A stretch of DNA of 64,000 bases from Bathynomus jamesi (Eukaryota > Arthropoda > Malacostraca > Isopoda > Cirolanidae). The stretch is taken from contig JAJOZX010001870.1 in the NCBI GenBank assembly GCA_023014485.1, positions 640,001 through 704,000 of the forward strand, read 5' to 3'. Position numbers and translations under genes: made by a program. How positions within the stretch are numbered: position 1 is the first letter of the stretch; each line of letters starts with the position of its first letter. The notes beneath the pieces are model-generated. The model did not search any database. It saw nothing but the letters and a program-made list of their open reading frames with translations, and was not told the origin of the DNA. This document shows positions 43,020 to 53,653 of the stretch, in pieces.

Positions 43020-43826
43020 CAGGGCGTCCCAAAAAAATGTATACACACTTTAACAGCTGATAGCTCAATTGATGTTTCTTTCTTTCCAAGTTAAACCCAT
43101 TAGAATTAATAATGGCAGTCTGACTAAGCTTTGAACAAAGGAAATTCATTCTAAAATGCTACTGGAAGTGTGAAAACGCAGTTGAAGTGCAAAGACAGTT
43201 TAGGAGGGAGTTTCAAACAGATCCACCAACGCGACTTACCATCACTCGAATTAGAGATAAGTTTGAAGCCGATGGAACTGTTCAGAATGTCCACAAGAAG
43301 CATTCCGGAAGACCACGGACATCGACAAGCCCCACAAAGCAAGAAAGAGTACTGGAAATGTATCACCAAAGTCCAAGAAAATCTGTGCGGCAAGCGAGTC
43401 GTGAGGTAGGAATTTCAGAATCGTCTGTCCAACGCATTTTGAAGCGCTGTCAATGGAAAAGTTACATTCCAAGATTAGTCCATGCTATTAATGAAGATGA
43501 TCCGGACCGAAGAGTGGAGTATTGCGAGTGGTACTTGGCACAATGTGGATGTGGATTGGACGAAGGGGTTTCGTAGAATACCCTCCGCGTTCACCAGACC
43601 TCACACCACTAGACTTTTTTTTATGGGGATACTTAAAAGACAAAGTCTACGCTATAAAACCTGCAACCTGCCTGGACCAGAATGGATGTCAGTTTGAAAA
43701 CAGGCATTGACAAAACAATTAAATAATGTCTGTAGATTCTATTACATTTTGAAAATGAAATGTATTTTAATAAACACTGCCTTTATAAGTATTTAAAGTG
43801 TGTATACATTTTTTGGGGATGCCCTG
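43020..43826 (+). mobile_element. mariner-type element, internally deleted
   Basis: TA-flanked ends CAGGGCGTCCCAAAAAAATG and, reversed, CAGGGCATCCCCAAAAAATG continue through TATACACACTTTAA. It holds a transposase with its middle missing. Confidence 0.9.
43187..43710 (+). pseudogene. mariner-type transposase, middle deleted
   Basis: The first frame has two helix-turn-helix regions ([20 protein letters not shown] and [20 protein letters not shown]). After YCEWYLAQC the sequence skips to EYPPRSPDLTPLDFFLWGYL, which carries the last catalytic acid block. Both upstream catalytic aspartates are deleted, and the two halves are in different frames. Confidence 0.8.
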
Positions 43827-43828
43827 TA

Positions 43829-44112
43829 TATATATATATATTTATATATATTTTTTTTTAGTTCAGGAAGAACCGATTCGCCTCTATTTAAAGGGCATAT
43901 CTCAGCGGAAAAACAAAGAAAAAGTGAGAGGAAAGACAGAGAAAAAGAAAGGGTGGAGGGGACAGTCGAAGTGGAAAAAGACCAAGGACTGCAGGGTCCC
44001 CCATCATCCTTGGGTGCTAGGGCCGGGAGGGCGCACGTGAAACCTCCAGGAACAAGCACGTACAAACGAGCACAAAGAGCACTCAAGAGCACGAGCTTAG
44101 AACCCCCTTGCG

Positions 44113-44181
<69 letters not shown>

Positions 44182-44190
44182 AAATAGAAA
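43829..44190. other. Low-complexity interval with (TA)n arrays
   Basis: TA arrays at 43829-43850 and 44115-44180 flank a purine-rich segment with GAAAAAGAAAGGG and a GC-richer end. The open frames here are low-complexity and not convincing. Confidence 0.5.
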
Positions 44191-44239
44191 AATAAAAATA
44201 TTCATCTCTTTCTTTAACCTTTGTGTTAACCTAATGCTG

Positions 44240-44510
44240 TTTAACTTTCATTATCTGATTCTATTTCCGTTGAAGAATCATTATCACTAGATTGGTTAGA
44301 GCATATAGTTTCAATATCACAGGTACTGGTACTTATTGCAGATTTGGATGTTGACGAAGCCAATGTAGCACCATGTTTTACTTCACTTTCTTGGAATTTT
44401 GCATTTTTGGATATAAATACTAGCTTTGCTGCTCTGTCTGTGCTTAATCGGTTTCTTTTGGCTGTATGGATATTACTGTATGTGCTAAATGATTTCGGAG
44501 GTAATGAAAG
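44240..44510 (-). pseudogene. hAT transposase C-terminus
   Basis: The minus strand encodes PPKSFSTYSNIHTAKRNRLS and TDRAAKLVFISKNAKFQESE, the end of the dimerisation domain, then a Ser/Asp-rich tail. It is the C-terminus of the protein at 45789-47276, from which it is separated by a LINE fragment. Confidence 0.75.
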
Positions 44511-44519
44511 GGCGAAATA

Positions 44520-45530
44520 GAGGTGTATGAGTTTGTGTAGGTATATATGAGAGTATGCGTGCGTATGTATCTGGAATTCTGGATGTATGCATGTGTATGG
44601 GGTATATAATAGATATAAATGTGTATATAAGTATTTATGTATATATTGGTATATATGTATGTGGGTGTATGTGTATGTATATATATGGATGGTCTCGGGG
44701 GGGGAAATATGTCATCGCGGGTCTAAAGGATAGTTAAGTGGGAGATTCAAAATCCGAGGCATGGATGGGAGAGTCCTGGAAAGGTTGGACAATGGTCAGT
44801 CAGCTCCCAGCCACTGTTCTCGCAAGTTTAACGGATCTAAGATACAAGACTTTCAGTGCAAGAAAGAGGCCAGTTTTTTTCTGTAAATAGGCTGAAAAGG
44901 ACATTCTATACTGGTACCATATGGCCTATTTTATTATTTATTTATTTATTTTTATAATATAATTGCAAAATTATACCTTATAATTAAATTGGCAATATCT
45001 ATATTAATTATTAAAAAAAAACAAAAAAAAAAACTAAAAAACAAATAAAATGACAAAAACAACAACATGGACATAAAAAAAAAGTTTTTTAACATCACTA
45101 GGTGGGATATCCCTTGAACACTGGATTCTAAGAGTCTGGCTGCTTGTGAGTGACTAGTAAGACTTAGTAAGGGGCTGCATCTCACTGTCGCTCCTGGTGG
45201 GAAATCCGTGATGCCTGCGTCGCGAGTGTTTGTCAGTTGGTAGCTGCGACACGTTTGGGACTGTCCGGCCCTGGGGAGACCTTTGGTTGGTGCGGCAGCT
45301 TTATCTTATTCAGAGTATTCAGAATTTAAAAAAAAAAAAAAAAAGTTACAATGACTGGACCGCAGAAACTGAAGGCTGAATGTGCAAGGTGTGAAGTAAA
45401 CCAGTGGGTGACGAACTTCAAAGAAGCCTGCTTTGAGAAGATCAACCACTCCAGCATGTGCCGCTTTTGCGAACTCATGCAGTTTTACTTGAAGCTGGAG
45501 GAGAGGGTCTGGTGGCTTGAGTCATCCAGA
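44520..45530 (+). mobile_element. LINE 5' region with start of ORF1
   Basis: The segment lies inside the hAT gene. It has degenerate GTATAT repeats (44520-44690), AT-rich DNA, and a GC-richer stretch leading to an A-run and ATG at 45351. ORF1 begins MTGPQKLKAECARCEVNQWV and continues EKINHSSMCRFCELMQFYLK, with two Cys-x2-Cys pairs (CARC, CRFC) suggesting a zinc-binding ORF1 start as in some CR1-type LINEs. The frame then runs into antisense hAT sequence at about 45530. A LINE keeping its 5' rather than 3' end is unusual. Confidence 0.5.
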
Positions 45531-45788
45531 TCAGCTGTTGGAGGTGCGGCGTTTTTTTTTGCATATTGCTCAATTTCCTCTGCTATTTCTGCGAATGAAG
45601 CCATCTTGCGGCTTTTTTTAAACTTTTTCTCACCAGGTATCTTTTCTGAATTTTCTTGTTAGTTCCCTGAAACAAGCAGAGAGTGGATCATCATCAAACT
45701 TTGCCTTTTTTCTTCCTGTTGAGGAGGAAGAAGAATTAGAATCGTTGTTGCTGAGCCCGTTCTTCAAAATATTTATCTCTAATTTTCT

Positions 45789-47276
45789 CTAGGTTATTTC
45801 ATTTATTTCTTCAATTAACCATGTCTTAATATTTTCCTTTTGTTGATCTTTGAAAAACAAAAATTTAAATCGTGGATCAATGACAGTTGCTAGAGCATAC
45901 TTCCGATTTGTTAAGACATTTAGACACTTTCTTTTTTCATTGCTTTCATTGGCAAAAAATCGTGACCGCAATGACTTCAACAGTTCATCTTTTGTAGTTT
46001 GGACTCCTTGATCATCCTGGCCAATTTTTGAAAGAAACCTTTCAAGCGTGCACATGTTTGGGATAACAGTAGAGAGTAAACTATATTCTGTACTCATTTC
46101 TTGGGTGAGTTTAAAAAATGGCTGTAAAAGCTTTAAAAGATTTTCAATCAAGTGCCACTCATTAAATGAAATAAGTAATTCACTATGATCAGCAAGGTAT
46201 ATTTGAACTGATTTTTTCAACTTAACCATACGTTCTAGCATCAAATAAGATGAGTTCCAGCGCGTTAAAACATCTTGTACCAATAGAAGAGGAACATGAC
46301 CCTGTTGTGTTTGGAGAGCTTTAAATTCAGAAGTAGCCAGTGGGGAGTGGTTAAAATGTGTCACTAAACATCGACACTTTGCCAAAAGATCTTTTATAGA
46401 TCGTTGAGCCATTAATGCATCATTCACCACTAGCTGTAGCAAATGAATTGAACAGTGAACAGAAGGTATTTCCGCAAGGTCACATCCCAAAGCTATGTTA
46501 GAAGCTCCATCTCTGACCAATATATTACGCCTTGATCTGTCAATATTCCATGGTTGCCACATAGATTGCAATTTGTCTGCTATATTAATTCCTGTATGCG
46601 ATCCTGAAAAATGAGCTGAATGCAATACTGCATTACAATGAGTGTAGTCATTCATGATCCAATGACCTGACAAGGAAATGAATGATTCATTTGAAGAAGA
46701 GCAGGTCCAAATATCGGAAGTGAAGCTAATGTATTTCCCTTCTTTCAATTTATTCATAACAATTTCTTTGAGTTCTTCATAGATTTTGGGTATGACTTTT
46801 TCTGAAAAATATGTTCGATTTGGTAGCAAATACCTTGGCTGTACGTGGGCCATCAGTCCTATAAAGCCATCTTGTTCAACTAAACTAAAAGGATGGTTGT
46901 CCAATGCCATCATTAATCCTATCGTTTTATGTAAAGCTTGAGCTTTTGAGTCATTTATATCCCATATTTTCTTAAAGGAAAAACTTTCTTCTAGCGTGAG
47001 TTGCTTTTCCATGGCAACTAATTTTTTCTCCTTCGGAGCCATTGAGGTGGTCGCTATAGGTTGATTTTGATTTTCAGATGATTTGTTAAGTTGAGACACT
47101 TCTTTATATTCTTTTGAATGCAGCATCTTTGCATGATTGTGCAAAGGTTTTGTGCTATAGCACCTAGCACCCAATTTCTCTGATCCCCTTTTAATCTGTT
47201 TGGAACATAGGGAGCAAATAGCTATCATTGGATTAGTCTCATGTATTGTAAATATTTTCCAAATAAAACTAGCCAT
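45789..47276 (-). CDS. hAT transposase, long intact N-terminal part (495 aa)
   Basis: The frame starts MASFIWKIFTIHETNPMIAI with a BED-like Cys pair (CSLC) and HAKMLH. It has FKKIWDINDSKAQALHKTIG, YISFTSDIWTCSSSNESFIS (first catalytic Asp), NILVRDGASNIALG (second Asp), VHCSIHLLQLVVNDAL (Cys/His motif), LTRWNSSYLMLERM (Trp motif) and LATVIDPRFKFLFF. It stops at EINEIT. Reading through that stop, the same frame continues KLEINILKNGLSNNDSNSSS, so the stop is probably a mutation. The C-terminus is at 44240-44510. Length without it is about three quarters of a typical hAT transposase. Confidence 0.85.
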   Translation of the reverse strand: MASFIWKIFTIHETNPMIAICSLCSKQIKRGSEKLGARCYSTKPLHNHAKMLHSKEYKEVSQLNKSSENQNQPIATTSMAPKEKKLVAMEKQLTLEESFSFKKIWDINDSKAQALHKTIGLMMALDNHPFSLVEQDGFIGLMAHVQPRYLLPNRTYFSEKVIPKIYEELKEIVMNKLKEGKYISFTSDIWTCSSSNESFISLSGHWIMNDYTHCNAVLHSAHFSGSHTGINIADKLQSMWQPWNIDRSRRNILVRDGASNIALGCDLAEIPSVHCSIHLLQLVVNDALMAQRSIKDLLAKCRCLVTHFNHSPLATSEFKALQTQQGHVPLLLVQDVLTRWNSSYLMLERMVKLKKSVQIYLADHSELLISFNEWHLIENLLKLLQPFFKLTQEMSTEYSLLSTVIPNMCTLERFLSKIGQDDQGVQTTKDELLKSLRSRFFANESNEKRKCLNVLTNRKYALATVIDPRFKFLFFKDQQKENIKTWLIEEINEIT

Positions 47277-47611
47277 TTTAGGGGGTAAATAATGTTAAAA
47301 TATTGCTGTAAGCCTGTAACTAATACTAACTAGCTATATAGCTATATGATTTAGGCAATGAAACAATCCTGAAAAGGATAAAATATAGGTAATTAGTAAA
47401 AAAAGTTATTGAAAGATAGCTATAATTTACATCAAATAGTGATTAAAATTTGATAGTATAGTCAATTAGTCAAGTAATAGCTAAATAATAATATATAAAA
47501 AATTATGAATTATTTGAATGATGATATCCGGTATCCGGCCAGATTTTTTTTTGATTATCCGGCTATCCGGTATCTGGCCGGATAGTAAAAAATACTATCT
47601 GGCACACCCCT

Positions 47612-47851
47612 ATTAGCAATGCATGTATAACTATACCTAGTTATTATTAAATATTAATACAATTAATATACCTACCTTCAAACATTTCCAAAATCGGATT
47701 AATTAATAAATATAGTTAGGCTACTACTGTATAGCCATATAATGTTTTACTATGTTTCAGAAAGCATGTTAATGTAGCTACGGTAGCAGTTTTATTACCT
47801 ATCTTATACCAGATTATAATTACTACATTTTTAATAATGGACCCAGGTCAT
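47612..47851. other. AT-rich interval between two elements
   Basis: No gene or element end is recognised. It is the target DNA between the hAT terminus and the GGGTCATTC element. Confidence 0.4.
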
Positions 47852-48913
47852 ATACGGGTCATTCTCTGTCAGATCAACCAAAAAAAATTGAAATTAACAC
47901 CCTCATCTCTCATATTTTGCTGAAATTTGGTTTATAGGGAGTTTGTGAGCCCTGAATCCATTTCTGAAATTATAAGGTCAATCGGACCAACGGTTCAAGA
48001 GATATGACCTCGGGCAATTTGAGGTCACTCGCGAGGTTACTAACATTTGGCGAGCCATAACTTGGGTAATAATTGTCATAATTATATAAAAGTATATATA
48101 TTTAGAATCAGAAAATGACAAGGAATCCAAATATGCAAGTTTTAGAACTCTAGGTTGAAAAATAAAAAAGTTACACTGTAACCAAAATTTGAGGTCACGA
48201 TTTGACCTCTGGGGTATCAAATGAGAATTTTTTTTTAAATGTAAAAAATGAAGGCATAGGCATTGGCTATTAGAATCAGCAAAAAAAAGTTTGTTTATGT
48301 TAGTATTTTTCATGTAACTAACATATAAGTGAACACCATATTCATAAGTTGTGCGTCAATTCTACCTATTTTTTCACACTTAAGCTCATAATTTGACCTA
48401 TAGAAATTAAAATTACATTTTTTATATATAAAAAACAAAGTCAGAGTTCTGACTAATAGAAACAATCATAAAAGTTTGTTTATGTTGGTACTTTTCATGT
48501 AACTAACTTATAAATGAACACCATATTTATAAATTGCTTGTCATTTCAAGGAATTTTTATATCTTAGCTATCAATTTGACCTCAAGCTCCAAGAATTTAA
48601 TAAAAATTGTATTTCACTGCTAATCTACACTGGCAATAATAGTTATAATAGTGAAAGGGGAAGACTAAGCTCACATGTAGCCTAAACAAACCTGTTGAAA
48701 CATGTTGCTACTTGTCTAAGTGCAGAATCAACACAGATAGTTGCAAAATTCCTTGTCTACAGGTTAGTCCAGTTCCAGCCAGCACTGTGGGTGGCTGGTG
48801 GGTATGGTGTTTTAATGAGCCTCAGAGACTATCAAGGCCTAAAATATTAAGTGTGTATAGCTATATATTTTCTAAAAAATATATATTACCTAATTGTAAA
48901 TCCTATATCTTTA

Positions 48914-49287
48914 CAGATCAAAATACAATGGTTCGGCACTTGAAATACTGCCAGGACCCTATTCAAAAACACAAGAAACGCATAACAATCAATCTTAGAA
49001 AAGTGACTGATGTACTTGTTGAAAAATGTGCTGGAAGAGTGAAAAAAGACTCATTGTTGTGTGTGAACTGCTGGACACTGATAATGAAAAACCCCACTAT
49101 ACTTAGTACCACTGAAAACAACGAGTCTGAGCAGGATTCAAATGAATCATCTACTATCAGTGGCTTGAGTAACATCTCTTCAATTCAAGATCTGGACAAT
49201 GACAGTGATTGCTTGATAAAGGAAAATCCTTCAACTTCAGTTGAACCAGTTCTAGCATTTCTGGACCAAACACCAGTTAAAAAAAGT
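48914..49287 (+). CDS. N-terminal exon of H-related protein
   Basis: A TTTACAG acceptor precedes ATCAAAATACAATGG. The protein reads MVRHLKYCQDPIQKHKKRIT, INLRKVTDVLVEKCAGRVKK, DSLLCVNCWTLI, then a Ser/Asp-rich tail to TPVKKSK and a GTAAGTAAT donor at 49287/49288. It aligns with YCDDPLQKHKKKIHKDIRTI at 62234 and 22394, with Cys positions conserved. The spliced structure is clear in both copies. The function of this small Cys-containing domain is unknown; DNA binding would be plausible. Confidence 0.7.
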
Positions 49288-49526
49288 AAGTAATAAATTA
49301 ATATAATAACTTATACTTCACTTCAAGGTCTGTTTGATCTACTATATAGCCAATTATATAGCATTTAAGGTACTATAATTAATATTTAATTACTAATATT
49401 CAGGTGTGTGAAACCTTTTTTTCTGTTCTTTTCAGAGAACTACAGAGAGGCAAATTCTTACACCAGAACACGTGTTTCAGTTTTGTGAAGAAAACTTGAG
49501 CAAGAAGATTTGTAACTACAGCTGAT

Positions 49527-50015
49527 TTGAAAGATGCAGAAGAACGGTTGGAACATCGATTCAAGGATAGTAGGGCTATTCCTGGAACTCAGAAATATAG
49601 ATTTGTTCCCCTAAACAAGGAAGAACTGATGGTGTATCCCATTTCAAGTGGCATTGGAGAAAAGAAAAGAATAAGGAAAAGTAATTTTACTAATGAACCT
49701 GCAATGCTTGGTAACCTAAAATGTGTCAAACCAGGAGAGTATGTTGGCTGCATTTATGACATGCAAGTTTGGTATGGAATTGTGGAGGAATATTGTGAAG
49801 AGTTTGATGATTTCACTGTGAACTTTCTACATCCCTCAGGGTCATCAGGATCAAGTGCATATTATTATCCATCAAACAAGGATTCATGTGCAGTGCCAGG
49901 ACATCATATATTAACTGTAATGAGTTGTCCTACCCAAAGGGAGGCAGCAGAATTCAATACATTTTTCCACAAAAAGAAATTGATGAGAGCATCGAGCATG
50001 CAAAAGTTGTATTAG
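49527..50015 (+). CDS. C-terminal exon of H-related protein
   Basis: The 162-codon frame reads MKDAEERLEHRFKDSRAIPG, TQKYRFVPLNKEELMVYPIS, then KPGEYVGCIYDMQVWYGIVE, FDDFTVNFLHPSG and YYYPSNKDSCAVPGHHILTV, ending at a stop. The GEYV...YGIV...DDF...FLHPSG block also occurs at 37600-37719, and a diverged form (GAYVLLKYTGKKQISHYAAI) is at 58840. It resembles a small beta-barrel reader-like fold, which is inference. The catalytic middle of the protein is deleted in this element. Confidence 0.7.
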   Translation: MKDAEERLEHRFKDSRAIPGTQKYRFVPLNKEELMVYPISSGIGEKKRIRKSNFTNEPAMLGNLKCVKPGEYVGCIYDMQVWYGIVEEYCEEFDDFTVNFLHPSGSSGSSAYYYPSNKDSCAVPGHHILTVMSCPTQREAAEFNTFFHKKKLMRASSMQKLY

Positions 50016-50696
50016 GCTAGCACATGAATCCTCTAAGTAGGTCTTCCCCTTTCACTATTATAACTATTATTGCCAGTGTAGATTAGCAGTGAAATACAAT
50101 TTTACATTTTTTGCCTTTGTTTTTATATCTATAAAAAAATGTAATTTTAATTTCTATAGGTCAAATTATGAGCTTAAGTGTGAAAAAATAGGTAGAATTG
50201 ACGCACAACTTATGAATATGGTGTTCACTTATATGTTAGTTACATGAAAAATACTAACAAACAAACTTTTTTTTGCTGATTCTAATAGCCAATGCCTATG
50301 CCTTCATTTTTTACATTTAAAAAAAAAATTCTCATTTGATACCCCAGAGGTCAAATCGTGACCTCAAATTTTGGTTACAGTGTAACTTTTTTATTTTTCA
50401 ACCTAGAGTTCTAAAACTTGCATATTTGGATTCCTTGTCATTTTCTGATTCTAAATATATATACTTTTATATAATTGTGACCATTATTACCCAAGTTATG
50501 GGTCGCCAAATGTTAGTGACCTCGCAAGTGACCTCAAATTTCCCGAGGTCATATCTCTTGAACCGTTGGTCGGATTGACCTTATAATTTCAGAAATGGAT
50601 TCAGGGCCCACAAACTCCCTATAAACCAAATTTCAGCAAAATCTGAGAGATGAGGGTGTTAGGCACTGGTTGATCTGACAGAGAATGACCCATACT

Positions 50697-50808
50697 GAAA
50701 GACCCGAAAGGACCTGAAAGTGAACTTTCGGGTCTGACCCAGACCCAGACCTGGACCAGGACCTGAAAGTAAACTAGAAAAATGACCCAGACCCGCACAT
50801 CCCTGAAA
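50697..50808. repeat. hAT-like terminal fragment (CAGGGATGTGCGGGTCTGGG)
   Basis: The reversed right end reads CAGGGATGTGCGGGTCTGGG, followed by many GACCCAGACC repeats, a typical hAT end. A possible partner patch (GGACCCAGGTC) lies just left of 47850, which would make the GGGTCATTC element an insertion in it. This is tentative. Confidence 0.45.
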
Positions 50809-50814
50809 AAAACA

Positions 50815-52480
50815 TATTAGCCAGAGTGAAATTTGGACTCAGGAAAAGTATGATATGCCCTAATGGCACAAATTCAAAGGTCATTCAAGAAATAGGATTA
50901 GAGAGAATAGTAATCATGTTGTAGCAACTAGTAACAGGTTTCAGATCTTAGGGAATTTAGATGAAGCAGTAAAGTGAATTTATCATGGTTGGGGACTCTC
51001 TTATTAGGAATCAGGACAATGAATTTTGCAATAAGGGAAGGAAAACTCATAGGAGAATATGTATTCCAGGAGGTAATATTTCTAAAGTCAATGAGGTAAT
51101 GAAGGAGTTGCCTGTAACCGGAGGTAATATTATACTTTATGTAGGTATAAATGACTTAACAAGCAAGGATAAAGATGGTAGATTTAAGTTAAACGGAAAT
51201 TCAGAAGCAGTTAAACATAGGTACAGGGAATTGATAGAAACTTTCAAAAATAAGCAGAGCAAGTGTTATGTAGTGGCCATTTTACCAAGGGTTGGGGTAA
51301 GCATGGAGTTTACAAGTAGAATTTTAGCCTTAAATGATAAAGTTAGGATGTTATGTAGTGAAGGCATTCAGTTCATAGATTTGTGGGATAATTTTTTGAA
51401 AGGAGGGAGCTTTAGAGTAAGGATGGATTACATCTCAGTGGAAGGGGAACTGCTTTGTATGGAAGGCTTCTGGAAGAAAATGCGAGTACTTTGGGGTTCT
51501 GAAAAATAACTAGATTAACAGAGGGCATAAAGCATCAGGATATGGGTAAAGTAAATACTGTACTGTTAGTCTTAAATAGGTACAGATTATGTCAGGAATA
51601 GGCATATTGATTATTTAGCCAAAGGTAGGGAACCAGTTAAAACTGAGGGGTTGAAGTGTTTTTATACAAATGCATGTAGTTTTAGGAGTAAGAAAAATGA
51701 ATTATTTAGTTATATGATGTGAAAATCTGGATATAGTGTGCATTAGTGAGACTTAGATTAGTGAGGCAGCATTCAATGACACTAGAGCAGAGTATGAGTT
51801 AAATAATTATACAATGTTTATTTATCAGAGAATGGATAGGCAGGTGGGTGGTTTGGTCTTATACATTAAGAATGAATTAACCAGTTCAGAATAATAGTAT
51901 TAAATTAGATAATAGGGTAGAATCAATTTGGGTTGATATCTGTTTCAGTCTGAGTATATTTGGATGGGTGCATTTTACAGACCTCCAAACCAAACACAAG
52001 AAGTTGATGACAGTATGGTTCAAGACATAAATAAAGGTTGTAGTGATAGAACATTAATTACATGGGAGATTTCAACCTGCCTCATATAGACTCGAGCCTC
52101 TTAGAGGGAAATAATAGGGAAGGTAACTTCTTCATTGACTGCTATAATGACTGTTTCCTAACACAATTTGTAGACACATCAACTAGGGATCAAGCAATCT
52201 TAGATTTGGTTCTTTCCAATGATCATGAGTTTATTTGGGAGCTTGCAGTAGGAGAGTCATTAGGAAATAGTGACCATTGGCTCATACATTTTAAGATAGA
52301 ATTAAATAGGGATCTGGTCCACAATGACCATCTAGTCAATCCCTCATTTCTCAAAGGGTGACTATAGTAGATTTTGGGAGTTATTAGGCTCAGTAAAGTC
52401 GGGGTACCAGTAATGAATTTGCCAATAAAAATGCTATTGAGATGTGGTCTAGATTCAAAGAAATTTTATTGGATGTACTC
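50815..52480 (+). pseudogene. LINE with GDSL/SGNH-type ORF1 and endonuclease
   Basis: The frame 50985-51509 (174 codons) opens MVGDSLIRNQDNEFCNKGRK, with the GDSL block, then GGNIILYVGINDL (the GxND block) and IQFIDLWDNF. These are motifs of the SGNH hydrolase fold found in ORF1 of CR1-type LINEs; the final Asp-x-x-His block appears degenerate. Downstream in shifted frames: VCISETWISEAAF, YRPPNQTQEVDD, MGDFNLPHIDSSLLEGNN, LDLVLSNDHEF and NSDHWLIHFKIEL, the APE-type endonuclease of ORF2. The RT is missing after about 52480. Confidence 0.8.
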
Positions 52481-53235
52481 ACAGATACTCACAGAAGATC
52501 ATCTGGAAGAGGCTTAATCAGCCTGTGTCTCCAGCTCTAAATCAACACTACTCAATGCTGGTCTCAGAACAGTGCTGGTGCCCACATCAGGATGATACTG
52601 AATGGGAGCTCTGTAGCAGTATTTCTGATCCTGATTTCTCCATACTCTATCCAACTTCCTTTCAAACTCCTTAAATGACTTAGATTCTATCACCTGTGAT
52701 GGCAAGGCATTCCAATTACAGGAATATTGTACCTCGAAATTCGTCGTTAATTTGTTCCGGAATAAGACAACAAAATATGAAATGATGAAATTCGAGGTAG
52801 ATTATAACATGTTTCAATGAGAAAACATTTTACTGTATTATGTTATTAAACAGATTAATTAATCAAATTCAACTAATTTTTCGGCAAAATATAATAATAT
52901 ATTGCATTGGTAAACAGTTGAATTTCGTCAATTTTGATCAGTTTTTTTTTTCACATTTTTAAAAAAAATGATGAATTTTTTAATATGGATGATGGATTGC
53001 AAAACTATAGGTAGTAAAAGATTGATAATGAAATTTGAAATGATGAATTTTGAGGTATTCCTGTATTCACTATCTGGATACAGAATGAATGCTTCCTTAT
53101 ATTCAGCCTGGTTCTCTCTCCAAGTATTCTTTTCTAATGCCCTCTCATTGAAGATTCCTCAATTAATGAGAAAATCCCCTGGCACACCACACAGAATTTT
53201 GAAAGTTTCTATCATATCCCCCCATGACCTTCTTA
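52481..53235 (-). pseudogene. LINE C-terminus (minus strand) with a MITE inside
   Basis: The minus strand reads RRSWGDMIETFKILCGVPGD, then NTWRENQAEYKEAFI; after the MITE at 52719-53063 it continues MPSQVIESKSFKEFERKLDR and VWRNQDQKYCYRAP to a stop at 52514. This is the C-terminal block of a CR1/Jockey-type ORF2. It abuts the plus-strand LINE piece in inverted orientation. Confidence 0.7.
52719..53063. mobile_element. TA-flanked MITE (CAGGAATA ends)
   Basis: TA-flanked ends CAGGAATATTGTACCTCG and, reversed, CAGGAATACCTCAAAATTC. The interior has GATGAAATTCGAGG-like inverted patches and no ORF. A pogo/Tigger origin is likely. Confidence 0.75.
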
Positions 53236-53257
53236 AGCCAGGGAAGGCAAATCAAGT

Positions 53258-53653
53258 TTGGTAATTATTCGTTTTTTGACCCACTCTTTTTATAATGAGA
53301 ACAAACTTTTCTGGTTAATTTTGAGGTGTTCTGCACGAATCTGTCATCCGTTTCCTGTGCAAATGCGTAGTTTTCGAGATATCGTTGTTGCGGTGGGGTT
53401 ATCCAATAAACCAATGAAGTTCCGAGTCAATGTGAACCACCCGACAACATTTTTATTTCATGCAATTTTTGTCTACCGGTACGGGGAGAAGACTTACTTC
53501 AAAACCAAACACCCAAAGGCGGCTCGTTGGCTGAGGGAGGACGGGCTTCTAAGAATCCCTGATGCGGTAAACCTTCCCGGAGTCTCGTTGATCCCGACGC
53601 GACCCTCCAGGCGTGACCTCGTTATCCTCAGAACAGAGAAACAATGCGATTAG
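53258..53653 (+). CDS. Unknown protein inside the inverted-repeat element
   Basis: The 131-codon frame includes RDIVVAVGLSNKPMKFRVNV, HPTTFLFHAIFVYRYGEKTY, FKTKHPKAARWLREDGLLRI and GVSLIPTRPSRRDLVILRTE. The latter half is markedly GC-richer than the surroundings, with codon use like a real gene, and it ends in a clean stop. The first 30 codons overlap the left inverted repeat, so the true start is probably MRSFRDIV (about 53361) or an upstream splice. I recognise no family. Confidence 0.35.
   Translation: MVIIRFLTHSFYNENKLFWLILRCSARICHPFPVQMRSFRDIVVAVGLSNKPMKFRVNVNHPTTFLFHAIFVYRYGEKTYFKTKHPKAARWLREDGLLRIPDAVNLPGVSLIPTRPSRRDLVILRTEKQCD

Larger units (their letters stand above)
44190..47611 (-). 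mobile_element. hAT element with a long transposase ORF, broken by a LINE piece
   Basis: The right end reversed is TAGGGGTGTGCCAGATAG followed by sub-terminal CCGGATA repeats (47520-47600), typical of hAT. The transposase runs leftward from 47276, is interrupted at about 45530 by a LINE 5' fragment, and its C-terminus resumes at 44510. The left end of the element is not identified. Confidence 0.75.
47856..50691 (+). mobile_element. GGGTCATTC-ended transposon with very long inverted repeats
   Basis: Left end GGGTCATTCTCTGTCAGATC and the reversed right end are the same, and the 4-bp duplication ATAC flanks both (47852-47855 and 50692-50695). The inverted arms extend inward from about 47856 to 48672 and from 50691 back to about 50040, with an extra internal repeat of about 140 bp in the left arm (48420-48580). 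Between them are N-terminal and C-terminal exons of a protein related to H, so it is an internally deleted member of the same family. Confidence 0.85.

Noticed and set aside
43800..44290. Frames rich in Ile-Tyr repeats
   Set aside because: These are translations of (TA)n microsatellites.
49527..50015. C-terminal H-type frame as a host chromatin reader gene
   Set aside because: It lies between the inverted arms of a transposon and has matching fragments in two other elements, so it is better explained as part of the transposon protein.
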